From the NCBI RefSeq assembly GCF_035645195.1, contig NZ_DASQNA010000033.1:124001-188000 (forward strand): DNA of 64,000 nucleotides, written 5' to 3'. The stretch is from Paenibacillus sp. (GTDB taxonomy: Bacteria; Bacillota; Bacilli; Paenibacillales; YIM-B00363). Under the pieces are notes generated by a model, which did no database searches, had not been told where the DNA came from, and saw nothing but the letters and a program-made list of their open reading frames with translations. Positions 51,386-58,860 of this stretch are shown piece after piece. How positions within the stretch are numbered: the stretch's first letter is position 1; each line of letters starts with the position of its first letter. The position numbers were made by a program, and so were the translations under genes.

Positions 51386-53302
51386 ATGAAACGTTTCAGA
51401 AGATGGCTGATGTCCGCTATCGCGGTCGCGCTGTGGGCGGGCTCGTTCGGAGCGGCTGCGCCGAAAGCGGAAGCCGCCCCGTCTCTCGTAGAGGTATACT
51501 ACAGTTCCGAATCGAACACGGTGAAACCGAAGGATCGGAATTGGTACTGGAATACCGAATGGGCCATGTCCGACGTACCGTACCAACTCTCTCGTCAGCC
51601 GGATATTGCGTTCACGAGTCCGACGGGAACGAACGTCCCGGCGATCGCCGTCCATCCGGACCAGCGGTACCAAACGATTCTCGGCATCGGCACGTCGCTC
51701 GAAGAGTCGACGATCTATAACCTGTCGCTTATGTCCGCGGGGAAGCGGGAGGAGGTGCTGCGGAAATTGATCGATCCGGTCAACGGCGCCGGAATGAGCT
51801 TGTTCCGCATCACGTTCGGAGCATCCGATTTCACGGGCCGCCCTTTCTACACCTACGAAGATACGCCGGGTCAATTCTCAATTCAGAAAGATATCGACTA
51901 TAACATCGTCGAGACCATCAAGCAGGCGATCGCGATCGGCAAGGCGACCGGCAACCCGATCCGCATCTTCGCCAGCTCCTGGACCGCGCCGGCTTGGATG
52001 AAGACGAACGACAGCATTCTCGGCGATACGAATCCGTCCGTCGACGGCGTCGGAGAGGGCTATTTGCGCAGGGAGCATACGAACAATTTGGCGGCGTATT
52101 ATCGGAAAGCGATTCAAGCGTATCAAGCCCAAGGCATTCCGATTTATGCGATGACGATTCAGAACGAGCCGTTGTTCCCTGCGCCGTACCCCGGCATGCT
52201 GCTGACTCCGGACAACGAGAGAGAATTGACTCTCGCGATGAAGGCGGAATTCGATGCCCATAACCTGCATACGAAGCTGTGGTCGTTCGACCATAACTTC
52301 GCGGACGTATGGAAGCATGTCCCGGGCATTCTGGACAACGCGCAGGCGCGGGCCGCCGTGGACGGCGTCGCGTTCCACGACTACGCCGGCGAACCGGCAA
52401 CGATGACGGACGTTCATAACATATATCCGGAGAAAAACATGATGGTGACGGAACGCGCCGTATGGGGTACGGCTGGAGCCGACCGGATCGCTCAATACTT
52501 CCGCCATTGGTCGACGACGTACGTGAACTGGGTCACCATGCTCGATCAGGATTGGAGCCCCGAACAGTGGTCCGGCGACCCCGATCCGACGATGCTCATT
52601 CAAAGCAAATGGAACCGGGATCAGTACTGGGCTACGCCGGAATACAACTTCTTCGCGCAATACGCGAAATTCGTTCGCCCGGGGGCGAAGCGGATCGGCA
52701 GCGATTACGGCTTCAAGGATACGGTCACGAACGTGTCGTTCCTGAATACGGACAATACGGTCGTCAGCGTCGTCATCAACCAGAACGATTCGCCCCGCAC
52801 CTTCAAAATCCAGGCGGACGGCTACGAATTCATCCATACGATTCCGAAGTTTACGGTGGCTACGTTCAAATGGGCGCGCAGCGGCTCAAGCGCGGGAGCG
52901 CCGATCGGCGCGACGATCGCCGTCAAGTCGATGGCGAACGGCCAATTCGTCGCTGCGGAAAATGCGGGAGCCGACGCCTTGATCGCGAACCGGAACGCGG
53001 TCGGCACGTGGGAGAAGTTCCAAGTCGTCGATGCGGGCGGCGGCTACATTGCGCTCAAATCGCTGGCGAACAACAAGTTTGTCGCGGCGGAGCATGCCGG
53101 CGCATCGAGTTTGATCGCAAGGAGCGACGCCCCTCAGGAGTGGGAACAATTCCGCTGGATCGACAACGGGGACGGCACGTTCTCGCTGCTGTCGAACGCC
53201 AACATGAAGTATGTGACGGCCGAGAACGGAGGCTCGAGCCCGTTGATCGCGAACCGCATGCAAATCGCGGACTGGGAGAAATTCCAATATTTTATTCAAT
53301 AA
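51386..53302 (+). CDS. Secreted GH30 glucosylceramidase-type glycosidase with fascin-like beta-trefoil
   Basis: A 638-residue exported enzyme with a signal peptide (about 1-31, ending AEAAP). The GH30 barrel carries acid/base E261 in TIQNEPLF and nucleophile E356 in MVTERAVWG, with WTAPAWMKTND and the C-terminal beta-domain. Residues from about 505 form three repeats of the fascin/actin-crosslinking type (VKSMANGQFVAAENAG, LKSLANNKFVAAEHAG, LSNANMKYVTAENGG), a beta-trefoil likely used to bind polysaccharide. GH30 members hydrolyse beta-1,6- or beta-1,3-glucans or glucosylceramide. With the GH3 gene 47 bases upstream, fungal-type beta-glucan breakdown is a reasonable inference. Confidence 0.93.
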   Translation: MKRFRRWLMSAIAVALWAGSFGAAAPKAEAAPSLVEVYYSSESNTVKPKDRNWYWNTEWAMSDVPYQLSRQPDIAFTSPTGTNVPAIAVHPDQRYQTILGIGTSLEESTIYNLSLMSAGKREEVLRKLIDPVNGAGMSLFRITFGASDFTGRPFYTYEDTPGQFSIQKDIDYNIVETIKQAIAIGKATGNPIRIFASSWTAPAWMKTNDSILGDTNPSVDGVGEGYLRREHTNNLAAYYRKAIQAYQAQGIPIYAMTIQNEPLFPAPYPGMLLTPDNERELTLAMKAEFDAHNLHTKLWSFDHNFADVWKHVPGILDNAQARAAVDGVAFHDYAGEPATMTDVHNIYPEKNMMVTERAVWGTAGADRIAQYFRHWSTTYVNWVTMLDQDWSPEQWSGDPDPTMLIQSKWNRDQYWATPEYNFFAQYAKFVRPGAKRIGSDYGFKDTVTNVSFLNTDNTVVSVVINQNDSPRTFKIQADGYEFIHTIPKFTVATFKWARSGSSAGAPIGATIAVKSMANGQFVAAENAGADALIANRNAVGTWEKFQVVDAGGGYIALKSLANNKFVAAEHAGASSLIARSDAPQEWEQFRWIDNGDGTFSLLSNANMKYVTAENGGSSPLIANRMQIADWEKFQYFIQ

Positions 53303-53331
53303 AATAAATGAAAATCGTGCCTATGCCTTCG

Positions 53332-53368
53332 GCGGCCTCGCGCGCATGAGCGCGTCGGGCCGCGTTTT
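53332..53368 (+). terminator. Intrinsic terminator of the GH3-GH30 operon
   Basis: GCGGCC and CGCGC arms (53332-53345) pair with GCGCG and GGCCGC (53350-53363) around a three-base internal loop, with an ATGA loop and GTTTT tail. The 200 bases after it show no recognised feature before the next gene. Confidence 0.7.
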
Positions 53369-53572
53369 CGTTATGGAGGGAGAACGGAACTTTCATTCTG
53401 GTTTTGGCGTCTAGATTGGAGAAGGAAGCGCCAAGCACCGTTAAGGGGGCGGCTTATGCATTATTCGTTGAAAATGCATTGATCTTGACGGGAATTTTTA
53501 TGCATATCAACGAGGGGCTCGACAGCTTCGGGGAGCCGAAGATGATGAACAGATAGGGAGAGGAAGAACGAT

Positions 53573-54070
53573 ATGCGCGTTAGAACCGTCACGGAACAAG
53601 ATGCGGAGGCATTCGTTCGTCTGCTGAACCAAATCGACGGCGAATCCGATTTTATGCTATACGAGCCGGGGGAACGATCGGTCACTGCGGAGCAGCAACG
53701 GGAAAAGATCGCAGCCTTGGGAGAGCGCTCGACGATTCTCGTCGCAGAGCTGGAGGGAGCGTTGACGGGGTACGTAATGGCCGACGGCGGATTCGCCAAT
53801 CGGAACAAGCATTGCGCCTACCTCGTCGTCGGCGTTCTGCAAGCGTGCTCCGGGAGAGGCGTCGGCACGCGGTTGTTCGAGGAGCTGGAACGGTGGGCGG
53901 TCGACCGCCGCTTGACGAGGCTCGAACTGACCGTCATGCGGCACAACGAGCGGGCGATTGCGCTATACCGCAAAATGGGCTTCGACATCGAAGGCGTCAA
54001 GAGACGCTCGCTCTTCGTGAACGGGGAGTACGTCGACGAATATTATATGGGGAAACTGTTGGAAGGTTGA
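53573..54070 (+). CDS. GNAT N-acetyltransferase
   Basis: A 165-residue GNAT enzyme with the acetyl-CoA loop ACSGRGVGTRLFEEL, the beta-strand LTRLELTVMRHNERAIALYRK split by a bulge, and the GFDIEGVKRRSLFVNGEYVDEYYM end typical of the SpeG/YjcK-like group. Some relatives acetylate polyamines or ribosomal protein termini; the substrate here is unknown. GGAGAGGAAG precedes the ATG. It is monocistronic, followed by a perfect hairpin. Confidence 0.9.
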   Translation: MRVRTVTEQDAEAFVRLLNQIDGESDFMLYEPGERSVTAEQQREKIAALGERSTILVAELEGALTGYVMADGGFANRNKHCAYLVVGVLQACSGRGVGTRLFEELERWAVDRRLTRLELTVMRHNERAIALYRKMGFDIEGVKRRSLFVNGEYVDEYYMGKLLEG

Positions 54071-54086
54071 ACGTTCGCAAAGAAGA

Positions 54087-54108
54087 GGGGAGCCGCATGC
54101 GGCTCCCC
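54087..54108. terminator. Perfect 22-bp palindromic hairpin
   Basis: The 22 bases read identically on both strands (arms GGGGAGCCGCA and TGCGGCTCCCC), between convergent genes. There is no long T-run, so it may act as a weak terminator or a message-stabilising hairpin. Confidence 0.55.
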
Positions 54109-54134
54109 TGCTTGCGTTCGGCCGGCGCGCGGCA

Positions 54135-54332
54135 TTACGTCGGCTTGCCGTTGAGCGTCGGCGGCGCTTCCTGCTGCATGTCCGGGCCGAATTCGTCGAC
54201 GGCGGCGGTCGGATTGCCGTCTTGATTCCAGGCGTCGTTCGTCATGAACGCCTTTCGCCGTCCTTCGTCGGTCGAGTCTTTCGCTTTCGCCCGCTCGAGT
54301 CGGTTTTCGTTTTCGTTTCCGTTTCCGTTCAT
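54135..54332 (-). CDS. Small hydrophilic hypothetical protein, 65 aa
   Basis: ATG 54332 is preceded by AAGGAGGTGG, an excellent ribosome binding site. The protein is highly polar, rich in Asn, Glu, Lys and Pro (it opens MNGNGNENENRLERAKAKD), without cysteine or hydrophobic core, and is probably disordered. Its composition is like small spore or stress proteins of Bacillales but no known SASP motif is present. It lies 31 bases downstream of the yitT-like gene and may share its message. Confidence 0.7.
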   Translation of the reverse strand: MNGNGNENENRLERAKAKDSTDEGRRKAFMTNDAWNQDGNPTAAVDEFGPDMQQEAPPTLNGKPT

Positions 54333-54363
54333 CGGGCCACCTCCTTCGCGATCGCGCGCATCC

Positions 54364-55044
54364 TTAGGAGTGTTCCCGAATTTCGTTCCGAACATTTACA
54401 TCGCAAGCGGGAGGCGCATTCTCCTTCGATCGGACGAGGGGCAATCCGCCGCCGGGCGGCTGCTCGGGCAGGGGCGAACGCTTGTATCGTCCGACGATGA
54501 GGCTCGCGACCGCGATCGACAGCACGGACGCGGCCGCATGACTCCACCCGAGCATCCACGCGGCAGCCGCCACGATCAGAAAATCGGTGACGAAGATGGA
54601 CGCGCCTCGATTGATGCCATGCAAGCGGTCGAGCACGAGCGCGAAAATTTGGACGCCGCCGAGAGAGGAACCGTTGTTCAGCACCACCGAGATGCCGGCT
54701 CCGATGCAAATGCCCGAAGCGACCGCCGCGATTGCGGCGGGCATCGTCGGGAACGACCAATCGAAACGATGAAGCGTATGGCTGATCAACGAGATGCCCA
54801 TGATCGCGGTCAACGTCGACCATGTGAATCGCCAGCCGAGATGGCGGATGGAAAGGAGAAAGAACGGAAGGTTGACGGCGGCGAACCAGAAGGACCAAGG
54901 CAGCGGAGTGGTGTAGCTGAGCAGGAAGGCGACGCCCGCCGTGCCTCCGAACGCCAGCTCGTGAACGGCAAGCAGCTTCATGCCTATGGACGTGATACAA
55001 AGGGCAAGACCGATCAGGAAGGTTTTCCGAACGAGCCGCATCAT
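54364..55044 (-). CDS. YitT family membrane protein
   Basis: A 226-residue membrane protein with five or six helices of the YitT/DUF161 family (ELAFGGTAGVAFLLSY, INRGASIFVTDFLI). It lacks a clear cytosolic DUF2179 domain, the tail being a short polar stretch, so it is the truncated YczE/YitT form. Function unknown; homologues may export sulfur compounds. Tandem ATGs occur at 55044 and 55041; GAAGGAGA upstream suits 55044. The reading to 55653 is arginine-rich shadow. Confidence 0.82.
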   Translation of the reverse strand: MMRLVRKTFLIGLALCITSIGMKLLAVHELAFGGTAGVAFLLSYTTPLPWSFWFAAVNLPFFLLSIRHLGWRFTWSTLTAIMGISLISHTLHRFDWSFPTMPAAIAAVASGICIGAGISVVLNNGSSLGGVQIFALVLDRLHGINRGASIFVTDFLIVAAAAWMLGWSHAAASVLSIAVASLIVGRYKRSPLPEQPPGGGLPLVRSKENAPPACDVNVRNEIREHS

Positions 55045-55229
55045 CCTAGCATCTCCTTCCCCAAGGGATGCTTTATGATATTCAACCGGCGTTCGAAAAG
55101 TGCCCGGCGTGTTCGTCCTGTTAACGGGCGGCGGCAAGCTGACCCGGGCGGCGCGAGGGGCGCGCATGCGAACGAACAAAGGGCGGAAGGGAAGGTGACG
55201 GAAGGCAAGGAGCGGGAGAGAACGAACGC

Positions 55230-55284
55230 ATCCCTTCGGCGAGAGAATTCGGCGAGAGAACAGCTCGTTCTTCGCCGAAGGGAT
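55230..55284. terminator. Long inverted repeat after the moeB-like gene
   Basis: A 13-bp perfect inverted repeat ATCCCTTCGGCGA/TCGCCGAAGGGAT (55230-55242 with 55272-55284) surrounds a 29-base loop containing a further partial copy. It separates the ThiF/MoeB gene from the YitT gene; T-runs are weak. The rest of the 254-base gap has nothing recognised. Confidence 0.5.
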
Positions 55285-55298
55285 GTCAAAAGCGGGCT

Positions 55299-56333
55299 TC
55301 AGCTCCCGATATATTTCGCGTACAACGATTTCGCCTCGACGATATCTTGGGTGCCTTGAATCATGACGCGCCCGTCGCGAAACAGCACCAAGGTGCGGTC
55401 GTCGATCGACGCCCGCAGCAGGAACGGGTTGCGCTCGACGACGCCGACGTTGCGGAGCACCTGCTCCTCTTTGTCGAAATCGATCACTCGGGGCGATCTC
55501 GGCGTGAACTGCACGGAGTCGCGGCCGCACATGACCGTGAATACATCGTCTTCCTCGGAACCGTTCAAAAACTCGAACAGCCCTTGCCCGCACGCCGGGC
55601 AGTTCGGCTGCCGGCCGCCGGCGATGTTCATCTGCATGTGCATGTTCGTCCACATCTCGAACTGCTCCAAATACGGGTTGAAGCGGTCATGAGCGCCGAC
55701 GAGAATTTTGAACGCCTCGGCCGCTTGATACGAGGCGACGACATGGACGATCGGACCGATGACGCCGACGGTGTCGCACGTGTCGCCGCGCCCTTCCGGC
55801 GGGTGGGGGAACAGACAGCGGAAGCAGGGCGTCTCGTACGGCCGCACGGCGGCGAACATGCCTCGCGAGCTGACCGCGCCTCCGTACACCCACGGAATGC
55901 GATGCTTAAGCGCGACGTCGTTAATCAAATATCGGATTTGAAAATTGTCCGTGCCGTCCAAAATGATGTCGACGCCCGTCAGCAGCGATTCGGCGTTGCC
56001 GGGGTGAACGTCGTCCACGACGGGCTCCACCGTCACGGAGGAATTGACTCGGCTCAGCTTCTCCGCGGCGGCCGCCGCCTTCGGCATATGCCGCCTCGCG
56101 TCGTCTTCGTCGTACAGCATTTGACGCTGGAGATTGCTTTCCTCGACGAAGTCGCGGTCGATGATGCGGACGTAGCCGACGCCGCCGCGGACGAGGTGAT
56201 TCGCCAGCACCGACCCGAGCGCGCCCGCGCCGACGACGACCGCGCGGCTCGCGAGCAGCTTCGCTTGGCCTTCGGGGCCGATCGGCGTGAACAGCATTTG
56301 CCGGGAGTACCGTACCTTCGGATCTTGCGCCAT
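55299..56333 (-). CDS. moeB: ThiF/MoeB/HesA family adenylyltransferase
   Basis: A 344-residue E1-like enzyme that adenylates the C-terminal Gly-Gly of a ubiquitin-like sulfur carrier (MoaD or ThiS). It has the nucleotide loop GAGALGS (near 37), IIDRDFVEESNLQRQ, ILDGTDNFQIR, and two zinc pairs CFRC and CPAC. About 70 extra C-terminal residues (after NGSEEDD) form a small domain not found in E. coli MoeB. ATG 56333 follows AGGAGG. Placement beside tup, moaD and moeA genes favours a MoeB role over ThiF. Confidence 0.87.
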   Translation of the reverse strand: MAQDPKVRYSRQMLFTPIGPEGQAKLLASRAVVVGAGALGSVLANHLVRGGVGYVRIIDRDFVEESNLQRQMLYDEDDARRHMPKAAAAAEKLSRVNSSVTVEPVVDDVHPGNAESLLTGVDIILDGTDNFQIRYLINDVALKHRIPWVYGGAVSSRGMFAAVRPYETPCFRCLFPHPPEGRGDTCDTVGVIGPIVHVVASYQAAEAFKILVGAHDRFNPYLEQFEMWTNMHMQMNIAGGRQPNCPACGQGLFEFLNGSEEDDVFTVMCGRDSVQFTPRSPRVIDFDKEEQVLRNVGVVERNPFLLRASIDDRTLVLFRDGRVMIQGTQDIVEAKSLYAKYIGS

Positions 56334-56365
56334 GAATGAGTGCCTCCTGTCGGACGTGATTACAA

Positions 56366-57106
56366 TCAATAAACGATTTTGCCCTGAATGAAATCGCGCA
56401 GCAGCTCGCTTCGCGGACGCTCGAAGAAGGCGGCGGCCGGGCCGCGCTCCGCGATTTCGCCCTGCCACAGAAATAAACATTCGTCCGCGAGACGCCTGGC
56501 TTGCAGCAGCTGATGCGTCACCATGAGAACGATCGTCGACCGCCTCTCGCGAATGCGGCGGAGCGCCTGCTCCATCAGCTCGACGTTGCCGGGATCGAGA
56601 TTCGACGTCGGCTCGTCGAGCAGCAGCAGCTCGGGCTCCACGACGACGGCGCGGGCGAGCGCGACCCGCTGCGCTTCGCCGCCGGACAGCGTCGACGCCT
56701 TCCGGTGCGCCGCCGCTTCCAAGCCGACGAGCGCGAGCGCGTCAAACGCGCGAGCGTTCCGCTCGGGCTTCGGCAGACCCCGATAGCGGAGGCCGAGGGC
56801 GACGTTCTCGAGAACCGTCGCCTGGAACAGAACCGCGTTCTGGGCGACGAACGCCATTCGCCGCCGCAGCGCCAGCGCCGCGCGGGGGCGGATCGCCGGC
56901 AGCGGCTCGCGGACGCCGGCGAACTCGAGCACGCCGGACCGCGGCCGCTCCAGCAGATTGACGGCGCGCAGCAGCGTGCTCTTGCCGGCGCCGCTCGGGC
57001 CGACGACGCAGGTGAAGCTGCCCGGGGCGAAGCGGGCTTCGGGCACCGTCAGGAGGGTGCGCCCGTCCCGAACGACGAGAAGATCGTGCAGCGATACGCC
57101 GGTCAT
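56366..57106 (-). CDS. tupC: Tungstate ABC transporter ATP-binding protein
   Basis: A 246-residue ABC ATPase with Walker A GPSGAGKSTLL (near 36), signature STLSGGEAQRVALARA, Walker B LLLLDEPTSNLDP and H-loop MVTHQLLQARR. It starts at 57106, overlapping the stop of the permease gene by four bases. Together with TupB and TupA it forms a tungstate importer. GGAAGG precedes the ATG. Confidence 0.92.
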   Translation of the reverse strand: MTGVSLHDLLVVRDGRTLLTVPEARFAPGSFTCVVGPSGAGKSTLLRAVNLLERPRSGVLEFAGVREPLPAIRPRAALALRRRMAFVAQNAVLFQATVLENVALGLRYRGLPKPERNARAFDALALVGLEAAAHRKASTLSGGEAQRVALARAVVVEPELLLLDEPTSNLDPGNVELMEQALRRIRERRSTIVLMVTHQLLQARRLADECLFLWQGEIAERGPAAAFFERPRSELLRDFIQGKIVY

Positions 57107-57753
57107 CGGGATGCCTTCCTTTCCGCCTGCAGCCGCTCCAGCGCTCCCGCAACCATGAAGCTGTTGAACAGAAAGCTGAGCGCCAGCAAGGCGAGGCCGA
57201 GCTGCAGGCCCGTTTCGTAATTGCCTTTGCGCGTTTCGAGAATGATGGCGGTCGTCATCACCCTCGTTTGGTGTTCGATATTGCCGCCGACGAGCATGAC
57301 GGCGCCGACCTCCGAGATCGCCCGGCCGAACGCGGCCGCGACCGCCGCGGCGATGCCTCGGCGCGCTTCCTTCACCATCGTCAGCGCCAGCTGAAGCCTC
57401 GTCGCGCCGAGGCTGAGCGCCGTTTCGCGATAGCCGGACTCTCTCGCTTGGACCGCCGACATCGTCAGCCCGGTCACGATCGGCGCGACGAGCAGCGTCT
57501 GCGCGATCGTCATCGCCCACGGGGTGAACAGCAAATCAAGAAAGCCGAGCGCGCCGTAGCGCGACAGCAGCAGGTACACGACGACGCCGATCAAGACGGG
57601 CGGCAGCCCCATCAGCGTAAACACGGCGACCGCGAGCGCGCGCCTTCCGGGGAACGAGAACAGCGCCAGCGCCGCGCCGGCGGGAATGCCGACGGCGGAG
57701 CCGAGCAGCACCGCCAAGGCGGACACTTGAATCGACAACAGCATGATTTGCAC
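57103..57753 (-). CDS. tupB: Tungstate ABC transporter permease (short N-terminus)
   Basis: A 216-residue permease with five or six helices and the coupling-helix EAA-type motif ETALSLGATRLQLALTMV. The family start normally adds about 20 residues before the IMLLSIQVSALAVLLGS helix, but an in-frame TAA only some 30 bases upstream prevents this. GTG 57753 is annotated; GGAAG is closer in spacing to the ATG at 57744, while an ATT at 57768 with AAAGGA upstream would restore five residues. The gene lies between tupA and tupC in one operon. Confidence 0.87.
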   Translation of the reverse strand: MQIMLLSIQVSALAVLLGSAVGIPAGAALALFSFPGRRALAVAVFTLMGLPPVLIGVVVYLLLSRYGALGFLDLLFTPWAMTIAQTLLVAPIVTGLTMSAVQARESGYRETALSLGATRLQLALTMVKEARRGIAAAVAAAFGRAISEVGAVMLVGGNIEHQTRVMTTAIILETRKGNYETGLQLGLALLALSFLFNSFMVAGALERLQAERKASR

Positions 57754-57794
57754 GACTTCCGGTTGAATACGCCGACACGTCCTTTATACGAAAT

Positions 57795-58658
57795 TCATCG
57801 CTGCTTGGCGTTCGGAGTGAACAGGGGCTTGCCGTATTCGTCTTTTCCGAATTCGCCGATCAACCGTTGGCCCGTCTCGCCGGTCAGAAATGCGATCAAC
57901 CGGGCCGCTTCGTCCGGATGCTTCGTCGACGCGACTTGGATGACGCCGTAAGGGTTCTGCAAGCCGGCGTCGCCTTCGAGCACCGGGGCGAGCTCCGTGT
58001 CGCACGCGAGGAACGTCGCTTCGTCGGACAAGGTGTAACCCCGCTTCTCGTCCGTCATTTTCAGCGTCGCGCACATGCCTTGTCCGGCGGAGATGTAACC
58101 TTCAAGGCCGGCCGGATCGATGTTCGCCTGCTTCCAGAGCGACAGCTCCTTCTTGTGCGTGCCGGAATCGTCGCCGCGAGAGACGAACGGCGCGCCGGAG
58201 GAGGCGATGCGGGACAGCGCGTCCGCCGCGCCGCCCGCGCCGCGCACGCCGGCCGGGTCGTCCGACGGACCCGCTAACAAAAATTGATTATACATCACAT
58301 CGTAAGCGTTGACACCGTACCCTTCTGATACGAAGGCGTCCTCCGATTGGCGGTCGTGCACGAGCAGCACGTCGGCGTTGCCGTCTTTGCCGAGCTGGAT
58401 CGCTTGTCCGGTGCCGACGGCGACGACGTCTACCCGGATGCCGGTGTCCTCTTCGAAGACGGGCAGCAGCGTATCCAGAAGGCCGGAATCCTGGGTGCTC
58501 GTCGTCGTGGCGAGCACGATCTCCGCGGCCGAATCGCCGCTCGCGGCGGGCAGCATCGGCGCGCAGCCGGCGGAGACGGCGGCGAGGGCGAACGCGGCTC
58601 CTTGAAGCGCTTTCCGACACCATGACCCGACGTGAAAATTTCGCCTAGGAAACTCCAT
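57795..58658 (-). CDS. tupA: Tungstate-binding lipoprotein
   Basis: A 287-residue substrate-binding protein. The lipobox region AAVSAGCAP (Cys near 31) indicates lipid anchoring. The mature protein opens with the TupA signature ATTTSTQDSGLLD, which distinguishes tungstate from molybdate-binding ModA, and contains VSRGDDSGTHKKE and TDEKRGYTLSDEATF. ATG 58658 is chosen because GGGGGAG lies five bases upstream; the reading to 58733 adds a tyrosine-rich leader. It heads the tupABC operon, opposite the oxidoreductase gene that would use the metal. Confidence 0.93.
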   Translation of the reverse strand: MEFPRRNFHVGSWCRKALQGAAFALAAVSAGCAPMLPAASGDSAAEIVLATTTSTQDSGLLDTLLPVFEEDTGIRVDVVAVGTGQAIQLGKDGNADVLLVHDRQSEDAFVSEGYGVNAYDVMYNQFLLAGPSDDPAGVRGAGGAADALSRIASSGAPFVSRGDDSGTHKKELSLWKQANIDPAGLEGYISAGQGMCATLKMTDEKRGYTLSDEATFLACDTELAPVLEGDAGLQNPYGVIQVASTKHPDEAARLIAFLTGETGQRLIGEFGKDEYGKPLFTPNAKQR

Positions 58659-58700
58659 CGCCACTCCCCCAAAACTTGGATATATGTTATAATACAACAA

Positions 58701-58716
58701 AAGAAAGCGCTTCGCT
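58701..58716. promoter_or_regulatory. cre-like AAAGCGCTT element in the tupA-aor intergenic region
   Basis: AAGAAAGCGCTTCGCT has the GAAAGCGCTTC core of CcpA sites with two mismatches, 43 bases upstream of tupA and near an AT-rich promoter-like TATTATAAC on the minus strand. Catabolite control of tungstate uptake or the oxidoreductase is possible. Confidence 0.35.
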
Positions 58717-58761
58717 GTTTTAAATTTCTTCAAATTTTTACTTTTGGTTGGAAGGAATTTG

Positions 58762-58791
58762 CGAACAGCGTTCGAAATATGTATTTATAAT
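58762..58791 (+). promoter_or_regulatory. Putative aor promoter with CGAAC-N3-GTTCG dyad
   Basis: A perfect TATAAT (58786-58791) lies 70 bases before the oxidoreductase start. The dyad CGAAC-AGC-GTTCG (58762-58774) covers the -35 position, where no good hexamer is present, so an activator or repressor may bind there. It differs from a LexA box, which has a four-base centre. Confidence 0.45.
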
Positions 58792-58860
58792 CGGATGCAT
58801 CAATGCCATCGTACATGATTTCGAAGCGCGCGTTCAACTTTGAAGAGGAGGCGAACGGAT

